Source: Deferribacteres bacterium (GTDB taxonomy: Bacteria > Zhuqueibacterota > Zhuqueibacteria > Zhuqueibacterales > Geothermadaptataceae). From it: a stretch of 64,000 nt of DNA. The notes under the pieces are model-generated. The model was not told where the DNA came from and searched no databases. It saw only the letters and a program-made list of their open reading frames with translations. This document shows, in pieces, positions 17,843 through 26,770 of the stretch. Within the stretch, counting starts at the first letter, position 1; each line of letters begins with the position of its first letter. The translations under genes and the position numbers were made by a program. The stretch is taken from the NCBI GenBank assembly GCA_020633675.1, contig JACKDE010000001.1, positions 744,001-808,000 of the forward strand, written 5' to 3'.

Positions 17843-19867
17843 ATGAATGTGAAAACCACCAACACAAACTCTGATCTCGGACAATTGACGGCAAATACAA
17901 TTCGCTTATTAGCTGCAGATGGTGTTCAAAAAGCAAATTCAGGCCACCCCGGCTTGCCGATGGGGATGGCCGATTGCGCATACGTCCTGTGGACGAAATA
18001 TCTAAAGCACAATCCGGAAAAGCCGGACTGGCCGAATCGTGATCGCTTCGTATTGTCCGGCGGGCATGGCTCGATGCTGCTTTATTCCATGCTTTACCTG
18101 AGCGGCTACGAAGTTGAAATGGATGATTTGAAATCCTTCCGGCAGTGGCAAAGCAGAACACCCGGCCATCCGGAAGCTGGGTGCTTGCCAGGTGTCGAAA
18201 CCACAAGTGGCCCGTTGGGGCAGGGCTTCGCGAATGCTGTGGGGATGGCTATCGCAGCCAAGATGACCGCCGCCCGTTTTAACAGCACCAAAGACGGGCT
18301 GTTCGGAACACACAACATTTACTGCTTCATGGGCGATGGCGATGTGATGGAAGGCGTTGCTTCCGAAGCGGCATCGCTGGCCGGACATTTACATTTGGAC
18401 AATCTCATCGTGTTGTATGACAGCAATGGCATTACGATCGAAGGCAAAACCGCTTTGGCCTTTTCTGAATCGGTGAAAGCCCGCTTTGAAGCATATAATT
18501 GGCACATGATCGAAATTGACGGACACAACCATACGCAGATTGCAGAAGCAATTGAACAAGCACAGGCGGTCAGCGACAGGCCAACCCTGATCATTGCGAC
18601 AACCCGCATCGGCTTTGGCAGCCCCAACAAGCAGGACACATCGGAGGTGCACGGAGCACCGCTCGGCGCTGATGAATTGAAAATCACCAAGCGCAATTTG
18701 GGCTTCTCTGAAGAGAAGGAGTTCTACGTTCCTTCAGAAGTAAGCCAACTCTTTGCGCAAAGAAAAGCCGAGCTGCTGAAGGAGTCGGCGGTCTGGTATA
18801 CAGAATTTGAAGCCTGGCAGCAAGGAAACCCGCAGCAAGCTGAACTTTACAGCAGGATGATCGAAAAGCATATCCCGGAAAATCTGGAATCGGATTTGAT
18901 CGCAGCCCTGCCTGAAGGCGATGCAGCAACCCGCGCGATTTCCGGGAAGATCATGCAGAAAATTGCGGAAAACGTGCCGGCTTTTGTCGGTGGTTCTGCC
19001 GATCTGGACCCATCGACCAAAACGTTTCTGAAGGCATTCCCTGCTTTTCAGGCAAATCAGTTTCATGGACGCAATTTCCACTTTGGCATTCGCGAGCATG
19101 CAATGGGGGCGGTAAACAATGGCATCGCCTTGTACGGAGGTTACATTCCGTTCGGCTCTACATTTTTGGTTTTTGCCGATTATATGCGCCCGCCGCTACG
19201 CATGGCGGCACTCATGCACATGCAAAATATCTCTGTGTTTACCCATGACAGCATTTTTGTCGGTGAGGATGGCCCGACGCACCAGCCGGTGGAGCAGTTA
19301 GCCTCGCTGCGAATTATTCCCAATATGCTGACATTGCGCCCGGCGGATGGCGTGGAAACAGCGGTGTGCTGGACGATGGCTTTGCGCAGAAAGGACGGCC
19401 CCAGCGCGCTGCTGCTGACCCGCCAAAATGTCGCCCCACTGCAGCGTGAAGCCGATTTCAACCCAGCGGATATCACTCGCGGTGCTTATACAGTTGCAAG
19501 AGCAAAAGACAGTCAGCCTGAAGTTGTCCTGATGGCGAGTGGCTCGGAAGTTCAGCCAGCGCTGGCAGCCAAGGCGATTCTTGAGCAGGACGGTCTGGGC
19601 GTTTCGGTCGTTTCGGTACCGAGCAAGGAACTCTTCGAACAACAATCGCGCGAATACCAGCGCCGTGTGATACCGGAGTCTGTTAAAAAGCTGGTCGTTG
19701 TCGAAGCCGGGGTTGCCTTTGGCTGGCAGGGATATTTCCAACTGCCGCTGCTCATGATTGGCATGCAGCAGTTTGGCGCTTCTGCACCGTATAAAGTTTT
19801 GGCAGAAAAGTATGGATTCACTGGAACCAGGATTGCTGAGAAAGTGAAAGCATTTATTGCAGAGTAA
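17843..19867 (+). CDS. tkt: Transketolase
   Basis: Thiamine-diphosphate enzyme that moves two-carbon units between pentose, tetrose and hexose phosphates. 674 aa, full length. Visible are the N-terminal HPGLPMGMADCAYVLW, the thiamine-binding GDGDVMEGVASEAASLAGH, the pyrimidine domain with FHFGIREHAMGAVNNG and FVGEDGPTHQPVEQLASL, and the C-terminal VSVVSVPSKELFEQQ. The ATG at 17843 is very close to AGGA; a GTG two codons later (17849) has better spacing and may be the true start. Lying between uxaE and gnd, it ties uronate catabolism to the pentose phosphate pathway. Confidence 0.95.
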   Translation: MNVKTTNTNSDLGQLTANTIRLLAADGVQKANSGHPGLPMGMADCAYVLWTKYLKHNPEKPDWPNRDRFVLSGGHGSMLLYSMLYLSGYEVEMDDLKSFRQWQSRTPGHPEAGCLPGVETTSGPLGQGFANAVGMAIAAKMTAARFNSTKDGLFGTHNIYCFMGDGDVMEGVASEAASLAGHLHLDNLIVLYDSNGITIEGKTALAFSESVKARFEAYNWHMIEIDGHNHTQIAEAIEQAQAVSDRPTLIIATTRIGFGSPNKQDTSEVHGAPLGADELKITKRNLGFSEEKEFYVPSEVSQLFAQRKAELLKESAVWYTEFEAWQQGNPQQAELYSRMIEKHIPENLESDLIAALPEGDAATRAISGKIMQKIAENVPAFVGGSADLDPSTKTFLKAFPAFQANQFHGRNFHFGIREHAMGAVNNGIALYGGYIPFGSTFLVFADYMRPPLRMAALMHMQNISVFTHDSIFVGEDGPTHQPVEQLASLRIIPNMLTLRPADGVETAVCWTMALRRKDGPSALLLTRQNVAPLQREADFNPADITRGAYTVARAKDSQPEVVLMASGSEVQPALAAKAILEQDGLGVSVVSVPSKELFEQQSREYQRRVIPESVKKLVVVEAGVAFGWQGYFQLPLLMIGMQQFGASAPYKVLAEKYGFTGTRIAEKVKAFIAE

Positions 19868-19979
19868 ATTGTCTTTGGCTCGGATTCGCTGTTGTCTTGG
19901 AAAAACAGGTTCAACCGATTGAAACTATACATGGGTAGCTGCGAACCATGCGCTGAACGACTACAATATTAAAAGGATA

Positions 19980-21395
19980 ATGATGTCATCTAAATTTGAT
20001 TTTGGCCTCGTCGGGCTTGGGGTGATGGGGCAGAACCTGGCGCTGAACATCGAGCGCAATGGATTCAGCGTTGTTGGTTTTGACCTCGATGTCAAAAAAC
20101 AGTCGCTGGCAGCAGAAAAATTTGCCGGAAAAAAAATGATGGTTGCCGCAACCATGCAAGCGTTTTTGCAAAAGCTGGCGTCTCCGCGCCGCATTTTGAT
20201 GATGGTGCCGGCAGGTGCGGCAGTGGATGGCGTTATTGCGGAGCTCAGGCCTCATCTCGATAAAGGTGATCTGCTGATCGATGGCGGCAATACCCATTTC
20301 ATGGATACCGAGCGGCGCTGGAAAACGCTGAACGCTGCCGGCGTGCTATATGTCGGCACAGGTGTGAGCGGCGGCGAGGAAGGCGCGCTCCGGGGCCCTT
20401 CAATCATGCCCGGTGGCGATCCGGCGGCCTGGCCACTGATCAAGCCTGTCTTTCAGGCGATTGCGGCTAAGACCGAGGATGGCGAGCCCTGTTGTCAGTG
20501 GGTTGGCGATGGTGGCGCCGGCCATTTTGTCAAGATGGTGCACAACGGCATCGAGTACGGCGACATGCAGATGATCTGCGAAGCTTATTTTATCATGCAG
20601 CGTGCACTTGGCCTGCAACCGGATGAAATGGCACAGATTTTTTCAGATTGGAACACAGGCGAATTGAGCAGCTACCTCATCGATATTACGGCGAAAATTT
20701 TGCAGAAAAAAGATGACAAAACCGGCAAACCAATGGTTGAGATAATACTGGATACGGCCGGGCAAAAGGGCACCGGCAAATGGACCAGCCAGACGGCTTT
20801 GGATTTAGGCGTCCCAGCCCAAACCATCGCTGAAGCGGTTTTTGCCCGAACCATTAGCGCTATGAAAGAAGAACGCACAGCAGCTTCCAGGCAACTACCG
20901 GGACCGGGAATAAAATTTGAAGGCAATAAAAGTGAATTTATCGAAAAAATTCGCATGGCGCTGTTTGCCAGCAAAATCTGCTCCTACGCTCAGGGCTTTC
21001 AATTGATGGAGGCGGCGGATAAAGAGTACGGCTGGAATCTGAATTTTGGCAATATTGCATTGCTTTGGCGCGCCGGCTGCATCATCCGGGCGCAGTTTTT
21101 GGGAGAAATCAAAGCCGCCTTCGAGAAAAACAGGAATCTTCCCAACCTGCTGTTGGACGACTATTTCAAAGCCGTGATCGCCCGCACGCAAACTGCCTGG
21201 CGCAACGTCGTCGCAACCGCAGCGCAATTGGGCATTCCGACACCGGCTTTCAGCAGCGCACTGGCGTACTACGACAGCTATCGATGCGAACGTTTACCGG
21301 CAAATCTGCTACAGGCGCAACGCGATTTCTTCGGCGCCCATACCTACGAAAGAGTCGATGCTGCGCGCGGGCAATTTTTTCATACGGAATGGTAA
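19980..21395 (+). CDS. gnd: 6-phosphogluconate dehydrogenase, decarboxylating
   Basis: Oxidises 6-phosphogluconate to ribulose 5-phosphate and CO2. 471 aa. The N-terminal dinucleotide fold GLVGLGVMGQNLALNIERNG, then GVSGGEEGALRGPSIMPGGD, GAGHFVKMVHNGIEYGDMQ with the catalytic Lys, and ILDTAGQKGTGKW are all intact, followed by the helical domain and DYFGAHTYER-like tail (FFGAHTYERVD). AAAGGA precedes two adjacent ATG codons, and the second (19983) has the more normal spacing. The LarA-like gene begins three bases after the stop, which implies translational coupling and a linked function. Confidence 0.95.
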   Translation: MMSSKFDFGLVGLGVMGQNLALNIERNGFSVVGFDLDVKKQSLAAEKFAGKKMMVAATMQAFLQKLASPRRILMMVPAGAAVDGVIAELRPHLDKGDLLIDGGNTHFMDTERRWKTLNAAGVLYVGTGVSGGEEGALRGPSIMPGGDPAAWPLIKPVFQAIAAKTEDGEPCCQWVGDGGAGHFVKMVHNGIEYGDMQMICEAYFIMQRALGLQPDEMAQIFSDWNTGELSSYLIDITAKILQKKDDKTGKPMVEIILDTAGQKGTGKWTSQTALDLGVPAQTIAEAVFARTISAMKEERTAASRQLPGPGIKFEGNKSEFIEKIRMALFASKICSYAQGFQLMEAADKEYGWNLNFGNIALLWRAGCIIRAQFLGEIKAAFEKNRNLPNLLLDDYFKAVIARTQTAWRNVVATAAQLGIPTPAFSSALAYYDSYRCERLPANLLQAQRDFFGAHTYERVDAARGQFFHTEW

Positions 21396-21398
21396 GCC

Positions 21399-22655
21399 AT
21401 GTCAGTCATTGGAGCCGGCTCAGTTGATCGAATTTTGAATGAGCGAGATGTTTTTGCGCTTTGCGAACAAGCGGTGTCTTCGCAGAATTTGGAAGGCAAA
21501 AGGCTGCTTTTTATCATTCCGGATCATTCGCGCACTGCGCCAATCGATGTGATGTTCCGTACGCTGTATGATTTGTTGGCTGATCGCGTGGCGCTTCTTG
21601 ATTTTATCGTTGCGTTGGGCACGCATCCGCCGATGAGCGATGCTGCAATTTACCAGCGTGTCGGTATCAGCGACAAAATCGAACATGGTGCAAAATATCC
21701 TCAGGCCCGCTTTTTTAACCATTACTGGAAAGACAAGAGCAAACTCCGCACAATCGGCACTGTCACTGAGGAAGAAATTGCGGAGATATCGAATGGCCTG
21801 ATGCGTCAGGCAGCGGAGATCACCATCAATAAAATGGTCTTTGACTACGACGTCCTGATGATCATAGGGCCAACTTTTCCACATGAAGTTGTCGGTTTTT
21901 CCGGTGGCAACAAGTATCTGTTTCCGGGCATTGCCGGCCAGGAAATCATCGATTTGTTTCACTGGCTCGGGGCGCTGATCACCAATCCGATGATTATCGG
22001 CACCAAGTATACGCCGGTGCGCGCGGTGGTCGATAAAGCGGCTGCCTTTCTGCCGATGCAACGCCTCTGCTTCAGTTTGGTCGTCAAAGAAAAGGATTTG
22101 GCAGGCTTGTATTTTGGCACGCCGGAAGAAGCCTGGGACGCCGCCGCTGATCTTTCCGACCAGTTGCACATCATCTACAAGGACCAGCCATTCAAATCGG
22201 TGCTCTCGTGCGCCCCGGCGATGTATGATGACTTATGGACAGGCGGCAAGTGCATGTATAAGCTGGAGCCGGTCGTTGCCGATGGTGGTGAACTGATCAT
22301 CTACGCGCCGCATATTAAGGAAGTCTCGGTCGTGCACGGTGAAATTATCGAAAAAATCGGTTACCACACTCGGGATTATTTTTTAAACAACATGGAAAAA
22401 TTTGCCGATATCCCCGGTGGCATCATGGCGCACTCGACCCATGTAAAGGGGATCGGCAGTTATGAAAACGGTATTGAAAAACCTCGCATTAATGTGATTT
22501 TGGCGACGCAGATCCCGCCGGAAGTCTGTGCGAAAATCAATCTCGGCTACCGCGATCCTGTAACCATCGATCCGGCGGATTGGCAGAATCGTGAAGGCGA
22601 AGGCTACTTGTATGTTCCCAAAGCCGGGGAAATGCTGTTCCGCCTGAAACGCTGA
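21399..22655 (+). CDS. LarA-family (DUF2088) nickel-pincer racemase/epimerase homologue
   Basis: 418 aa. LarA enzymes use a nickel-pincer nucleotide to racemise or epimerise 2-hydroxy acids. The family residues are visible: PDHSRTAP (cofactor Asp and Arg), ALGTHPPMS (catalytic His), and PTFPHEVVGFSGGNKYLFPG (second His and the Lys that holds the cofactor). Other LarA homologues have been reported with D-gluconate 2-epimerase activity. Here the gene is coupled to gnd and followed by a sugar-acid kinase, so an aldonate substrate (mannonate or altronate) is more likely than lactate; this is inference. The cofactor genes larB, larC and larE are not in the window, so they would have to be elsewhere. 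Confidence 0.8.
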   Translation: MSVIGAGSVDRILNERDVFALCEQAVSSQNLEGKRLLFIIPDHSRTAPIDVMFRTLYDLLADRVALLDFIVALGTHPPMSDAAIYQRVGISDKIEHGAKYPQARFFNHYWKDKSKLRTIGTVTEEEIAEISNGLMRQAAEITINKMVFDYDVLMIIGPTFPHEVVGFSGGNKYLFPGIAGQEIIDLFHWLGALITNPMIIGTKYTPVRAVVDKAAAFLPMQRLCFSLVVKEKDLAGLYFGTPEEAWDAAADLSDQLHIIYKDQPFKSVLSCAPAMYDDLWTGGKCMYKLEPVVADGGELIIYAPHIKEVSVVHGEIIEKIGYHTRDYFLNNMEKFADIPGGIMAHSTHVKGIGSYENGIEKPRINVILATQIPPEVCAKINLGYRDPVTIDPADWQNREGEGYLYVPKAGEMLFRLKR

Positions 22656-22679
22656 GATGCATGCTGGTTGAGTCTCTCG

Positions 22680-22689
22680 TAAACGTTTA
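22680..22689. promoter_or_regulatory. Possible LacI-family operator TAAACGTTTA
   Basis: A perfect 10-bp palindrome centred on CG, with the shape of many LacI/PurR-type operators, lies 74 bases before the kinase start. No LacI-family gene is present in the window, so the regulator is unknown and the match could be chance. Confidence 0.3.
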
Positions 22690-22762
22690 AATTGTTCAAA
22701 AAGAGTTGGCCTTTTTCGTTATCGATTTCTGATAAGCTTGGATTGACAAGTTGGAGTCCAAA

Positions 22763-23842
22763 ATGAATTTTGAATTGAAAAAGAACTGCAAATATACGCT
22801 GCTGGTGCCGACGAGCATGGGCATCCGCTTGACCCCGCCAGCCGGGCAACCGGTACATGCAAGTGACACATTCATTATGCGCGCAACCAGTGCAGAGACC
22901 AATGTTTTAAGCGTAGCGTCGTTTCTCGGCTTGCCAGTGAAGGTGCTGACGACCTTTGTGAAGGGCAGCCCGATTGCCAGCATGATCAAAAGCAATCTCG
23001 CCAGCCGCCATATGGATTTTGAAGGACCGGAAGTCGAAAAAGACGGGCCATGGGGGTATCGCCATCAAATCAACATTGCAGATAGCGGCATCGGCGCACG
23101 CGGTCCGCGGGTCGACAATGATCGCGCCGGTGAAGTCGGGCGTACATTGAATGTGAAAGATTTTGACCTGAATCGGATTTTCGGGGACGAGGGTGTGCAG
23201 ATCATGCATTTATCGGGATTGATTGCGGCGCTCTCGCCAGAGACCGGTGCGTTCTGTCTTGAACTCGCGCGTGAAGCTAAAAAACAAGGTACGCGTATTT
23301 CATTCGATTTGAACCATCGTGCTTCTTTCTGGAAAAATCGCGAAGATGAGTTGCATCGTATTTTTGCAGAAATCGCGAGCGTTTCGGACATCCTGGTGGG
23401 CAATGAGGAAGATTTTCAATTGTGCCTGCAGATCGACGGACCGGAAGCTGGCGGTAAAGATTTGGCAGCGAAAATCGAAAGCTTCAAGGGCATGATCGAT
23501 CGGGTGAAAAAAGAATATCGCAATGCCTCGGTTTTTGCCACTACCCTGCGCCAGGTTATGAATGCCAACAGCCATTTCTGGGGCGCGATTATGGTGGAAG
23601 GAAGCGACTGGCATGTGATCGAACCGCGCGAAATTGCTGTGCTCGATCGCATCGGAGGCGGTGATGGTTTCGTCGGCGGTTTACTCTATGGCATCCTTCG
23701 TGGCTGGACGCCGGAAAAATGGTTGCAGTTTGGCTGGGCAAGTGGTGTGCTGGCAACAACCCTGCTCACGGATTACTGCCAGCCCGCCGATGAAGAGCAA
23801 ATCTGGAGCATATGGGAAGGCAATGCGCGGGTAAAACGCTGA
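22763..23842 (+). CDS. kdgK: PfkB-family sugar kinase, 2-keto-3-deoxygluconate kinase-like
   Basis: Ribokinase-fold kinase of 359 aa, predicted to phosphorylate KDG to KDPG. Seen are the substrate-side GLPVKVLTTFVKGSPIASM, SFDLNHRASFWKNREDEL, ILVGNEEDFQLCL, and the C-terminal ATP/catalytic motif DRIGGGDGFVGGLLYGIL with the base Asp. ATG 22763 was chosen for TTGGAG six bases upstream; the frame opens at a TTG within that very sequence. It follows the LarA-like gene after 107 bases. KdgK fits the pathway, but a gluconate or other aldonate kinase would also fit the fold and the gnd-LarA context. Confidence 0.75.
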   Translation: MNFELKKNCKYTLLVPTSMGIRLTPPAGQPVHASDTFIMRATSAETNVLSVASFLGLPVKVLTTFVKGSPIASMIKSNLASRHMDFEGPEVEKDGPWGYRHQINIADSGIGARGPRVDNDRAGEVGRTLNVKDFDLNRIFGDEGVQIMHLSGLIAALSPETGAFCLELAREAKKQGTRISFDLNHRASFWKNREDELHRIFAEIASVSDILVGNEEDFQLCLQIDGPEAGGKDLAAKIESFKGMIDRVKKEYRNASVFATTLRQVMNANSHFWGAIMVEGSDWHVIEPREIAVLDRIGGGDGFVGGLLYGILRGWTPEKWLQFGWASGVLATTLLTDYCQPADEEQIWSIWEGNARVKR

Positions 23843-24084
23843 TTCGCGGTTTTCAACTTCCTGAATTTTATAAAATTTTCACAAAGTGCTGCGCTGGTTT
23901 TGGGGTATAATGATTCGTTTGAAATGGGTAGAGTGTAAATCTATAATCCGTGGGAATGTAAGATCAAAGCTCTCTTGCTTCCCGCTGCCAGAGAAAGGCT
24001 CTGTTCGGAGCCGGCGTTCGGGACCCACAAAGTACTTTTCCCAATCGATGCTTCGCCAACCCATCGAATTCAAAGCGTACGGGC

Positions 24085-25311
24085 TTATTCAGTCGCAATT
24101 TCATTGAAGACCAAAATTTCGGTGTTGTATGCTGTCTTGTCGATACCGGTTACCCGGAACAGTACCTCGAAATATTCCGGCATCTTACCGTATGTCTGTT
24201 CAAATTTTTCTTCCAAGGCCGCGCGAGTTGATGCTTCGGCAAGATACCTGGCGATCTCCGGCGCGCCTAAGGAATGGAAAGAAGCGATTATGAAGATCGC
24301 ATTGTTCGCGGGGCCAGGAATTTTCACCGCCAAGACCAGGTCATCATTTGGCCCTGTTGAATGCAGACTTGTTTCATAGACATGGGTGGCAGATGAATCC
24401 GGGGGAGTGTAGATCACTTTATGCGGCAGAATTTCATAGCGAAAATGTGATTTTGAAAGTGTATGGACCAGAATGTATAGAGTTTTAATGCTGCCCAGAA
24501 AAACCATGTTATATTCTTTCAGCATTTGCGGTGTGAGAGCCGAAGACTTGCGCAAAATTGGCTTTTGGTTGGCGGAATACATTAGCGACAAAACCGGGGG
24601 AAGGCTCCAGATACTGTGATATGGAAAATATGGTTCTTCGGTTGGCTGCAGATTGATATCCGGGTACTGTAATCTCAATGCCTCAAAGTCTTCAAGCGAA
24701 TTGATTTTGCCGTGCCGGATATCGATTGGATGTTGAAATTGTTCACTATACTCATTGAAAAAATAGTGATCGCCAACTGAAATGAGGATTGGCAATTCTG
24801 ATTGCAGATAGTCACTCCAGATCGGGTCGGACTTGTCAATCAGATGATATTGCGAGAGCTGCTTTTCGAGAGAAAAATTGCGCAAAACCAAATAAATCAC
24901 AGCGAGAAGTAGAATCAAAATGATGAAGAGATTGTGCTTCCTTCTCGGCAAAGCTTTCAGGAACCACTTTGATGTCGCTACCTCATCTGATACATGAACG
25001 AATTTGACGTCATAGTGACCCTTTGGAATAACCAGTCTGCACTTATCGTCCTTTCCCTCCTCATGATAATAGCTCTCCAGCTTTTTGCGTAGCTGATAGG
25101 TATGCGAACGTACAATCGTATCTTCCGACGGATTGAATGAAGCATCTTTGCCAAAGAATTCGAAGGCGATAGTGGTCTCTTTCAGCTCTTTGCCGGCGTT
25201 TTTCGCTTCGACAAGATAGTTCAAATACGAGTTGTAGATTTTTGAGCCTGAAAACTCCTGACTGTTCAGAAGACTTTCAAGACACCTTGTTTGGTCGTTC
25301 TTGCTTATCAT
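24085..25311 (-). CDS. Membrane-anchored winged-helix-like protein of unknown function
   Basis: 408 aa. Residues about 10-105 contain FFGKDASFNPSEDTIVRSHT, YQLRKKLESYYHEEG and RLVIPKGHYDVKF. This pattern is found at the N-terminus of many acidobacterial and FCB proteins and resembles an OmpR/ToxR-type winged helix. One membrane helix follows (about 127-144, LFIILILLLAVIYLVLR). The C-terminal 260 residues would be outside the cytoplasm and match nothing I recognise. The arrangement, DNA-binding-like domain inside and sensor outside, suggests a ToxR-like one-component regulator. It is transcribed away from the pectinesterase gene across a 350-base gap holding regular repeats. Regulator function is inferred. 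Confidence 0.6.
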   Translation of the reverse strand: MISKNDQTRCLESLLNSQEFSGSKIYNSYLNYLVEAKNAGKELKETTIAFEFFGKDASFNPSEDTIVRSHTYQLRKKLESYYHEEGKDDKCRLVIPKGHYDVKFVHVSDEVATSKWFLKALPRRKHNLFIILILLLAVIYLVLRNFSLEKQLSQYHLIDKSDPIWSDYLQSELPILISVGDHYFFNEYSEQFQHPIDIRHGKINSLEDFEALRLQYPDINLQPTEEPYFPYHSIWSLPPVLSLMYSANQKPILRKSSALTPQMLKEYNMVFLGSIKTLYILVHTLSKSHFRYEILPHKVIYTPPDSSATHVYETSLHSTGPNDDLVLAVKIPGPANNAIFIIASFHSLGAPEIARYLAEASTRAALEEKFEQTYGKMPEYFEVLFRVTGIDKTAYNTEILVFNEIATE

Positions 25312-25661
25312 CGCATTTACCGTTCAGAATTATGTTTCCATTTATAAGCTTTTAGAAATCAATTAGCAAGCCGTTAATGACTACCATACAAAGATCATGT
25401 TAAAAATTGTTTTTCACAGTTCTTCACAGTTTTTCACTTCAATTTTGCGCGGTCTGTGCTAATTTGATGTTTGCGCGTAACGGGAATTATTCGTTTGCAG
25501 ATGAGGCAATAGCTTCCCACTCCCAACATCAGGCAAAGCTGACATTTGTAATCTCGCTAAATGCGTGCCTTGTTGCCAGACATCGAATGAGAGCGTTGCA
25601 ATCCGATGATCCGTTGTTTCAGAGTTGAACTCAAAATGTGTGCTCAAACATGGAGAAGCGT
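25312..25661. other. Divergent intergenic region, likely regulated promoter region
   Basis: 350 bases separate the leftward regulator-like gene and the rightward pectinesterase gene. It holds the ten-base repeats listed separately. The part from 25450 to 25640 is open in several frames but matches nothing. Confidence 0.5.
25411..25440. promoter_or_regulatory. Three tandem ten-base repeats, candidate regulator-binding site
   Basis: TTTTCACAGT, TCTTCACAGT and TTTTCACTTC follow one another without gaps. A ten-base period places each copy on the same face of the helix, as in binding sites of OmpR-type winged-helix regulators. The location between a winged-helix-like gene and the pectinase genes makes it a plausible operator. 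Confidence 0.45.
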
Positions 25662-26756
25662 ATGATACGTCTCCTGATCTCGCTGCTCTTTTGTGCAATC
25701 TGTCCTTTATCTTTTGCTGCGCAAAATGCCATTGTTGATGCCAATTTTGCCGGCAAGCCCGGGACGATAATCGACGGCATCCCACATTTTTCGCTGATTC
25801 AACAAGCGCTTGCCACTGTTCCAGAAACAAATTCTGAGCCTTTCGTTATCCAAATAAAGGACGGACGATATTTTGAAAAACTGCAAGTTGACAAGGCCAA
25901 TGTGCAGTTCGTCGGCGAAAGTATGGACGGTACCATTATTTCCTTCGATGCCAATGCCGACACACCCGATCCCACTGGCGGCAACTCTGGCACACCCGGC
26001 AGCTACACGCTGCAAATTGCCGCACCTGATTTCCGTGCTGAAAACCTCACAATCGAAAATAGCTTTGACTACCCAGCCAACGCCGCAAAACCTGATAACG
26101 ATCCTTCCAAAATACAAAATGCCCAAGCTGTTGCTTTAATGACCGCAGAGGGAAGTGATCGGGCAGTTTTTTGCAATTGTATCATCAGAGGATTTCAGGA
26201 TACATTATTTGCCGATGCTGGTCGGCACTATTTCCACAATTGCCGCATTCTTGGTCATGTCGATTTCATTTTCGGGGCAGGGCAGGCTGTTTTTGAGCGC
26301 TGTGATATCGTTTCGCGCAATCGGAATGGCAAGAATCCAACAGGTTATATCAGCGCACCCAGCACGCCCATTTCATTTCCATTTGGCTTTCTATTTCTTC
26401 ATTCCCGCCTGCAAAAGGAAACACCTGAATTGCCGGCAGGCTCCGTCCGTCTCGGTCGGCCATGGCATCCCGGCGCGAATCCGAAGGTGGAAGGCAGTGC
26501 CGTCTTTATCCAATGTTTCATGGGTGATCATATCGGCCCTGAAGGCTATGCCCGAATCTCTGCGCGCGACTCGAGCGGCCAGCGCATCTGGTTTGAAGTG
26601 CAGCCAGACTCTCGATTCTTTGAATATGGTAGCATTGGCCCGGGAGCAATAATTAGCCCGGCCCGGCCGGTTCTGGACAAAAGAGCGATGGCCTGGTATA
26701 CGGCTGAGAATGTGTTGAATGGCTGGCAGCCAGAATGCCCGGAACCAGCATTTTAA
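25662..26756 (+). CDS. Pectinesterase (CE8)
   Basis: Removes methyl esters from homogalacturonan, preparing it for lyases and polygalacturonase. 364 aa from ATG 25662, chosen because GGAG lies six bases upstream; it begins a clean signal peptide (RLLISLLFCAICPLSFA). CE8 signatures are present: GESMDGTIISFDA, the catalytic region GFQDTLFADAGRHYFHNC, HVDFIFGAGQAVFERC with the second Asp, and LGRPWHPGAN with the Arg-Trp. Export to periplasm or surface is expected; there is no lipobox or CTD. The GH105 gene starts 14 bases downstream. Confidence 0.92.
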   Translation: MIRLLISLLFCAICPLSFAAQNAIVDANFAGKPGTIIDGIPHFSLIQQALATVPETNSEPFVIQIKDGRYFEKLQVDKANVQFVGESMDGTIISFDANADTPDPTGGNSGTPGSYTLQIAAPDFRAENLTIENSFDYPANAAKPDNDPSKIQNAQAVALMTAEGSDRAVFCNCIIRGFQDTLFADAGRHYFHNCRILGHVDFIFGAGQAVFERCDIVSRNRNGKNPTGYISAPSTPISFPFGFLFLHSRLQKETPELPAGSVRLGRPWHPGANPKVEGSAVFIQCFMGDHIGPEGYARISARDSSGQRIWFEVQPDSRFFEYGSIGPGAIISPARPVLDKRAMAWYTAENVLNGWQPECPEPAF

Positions 26757-26770
26757 GATTGGAAAAGATT

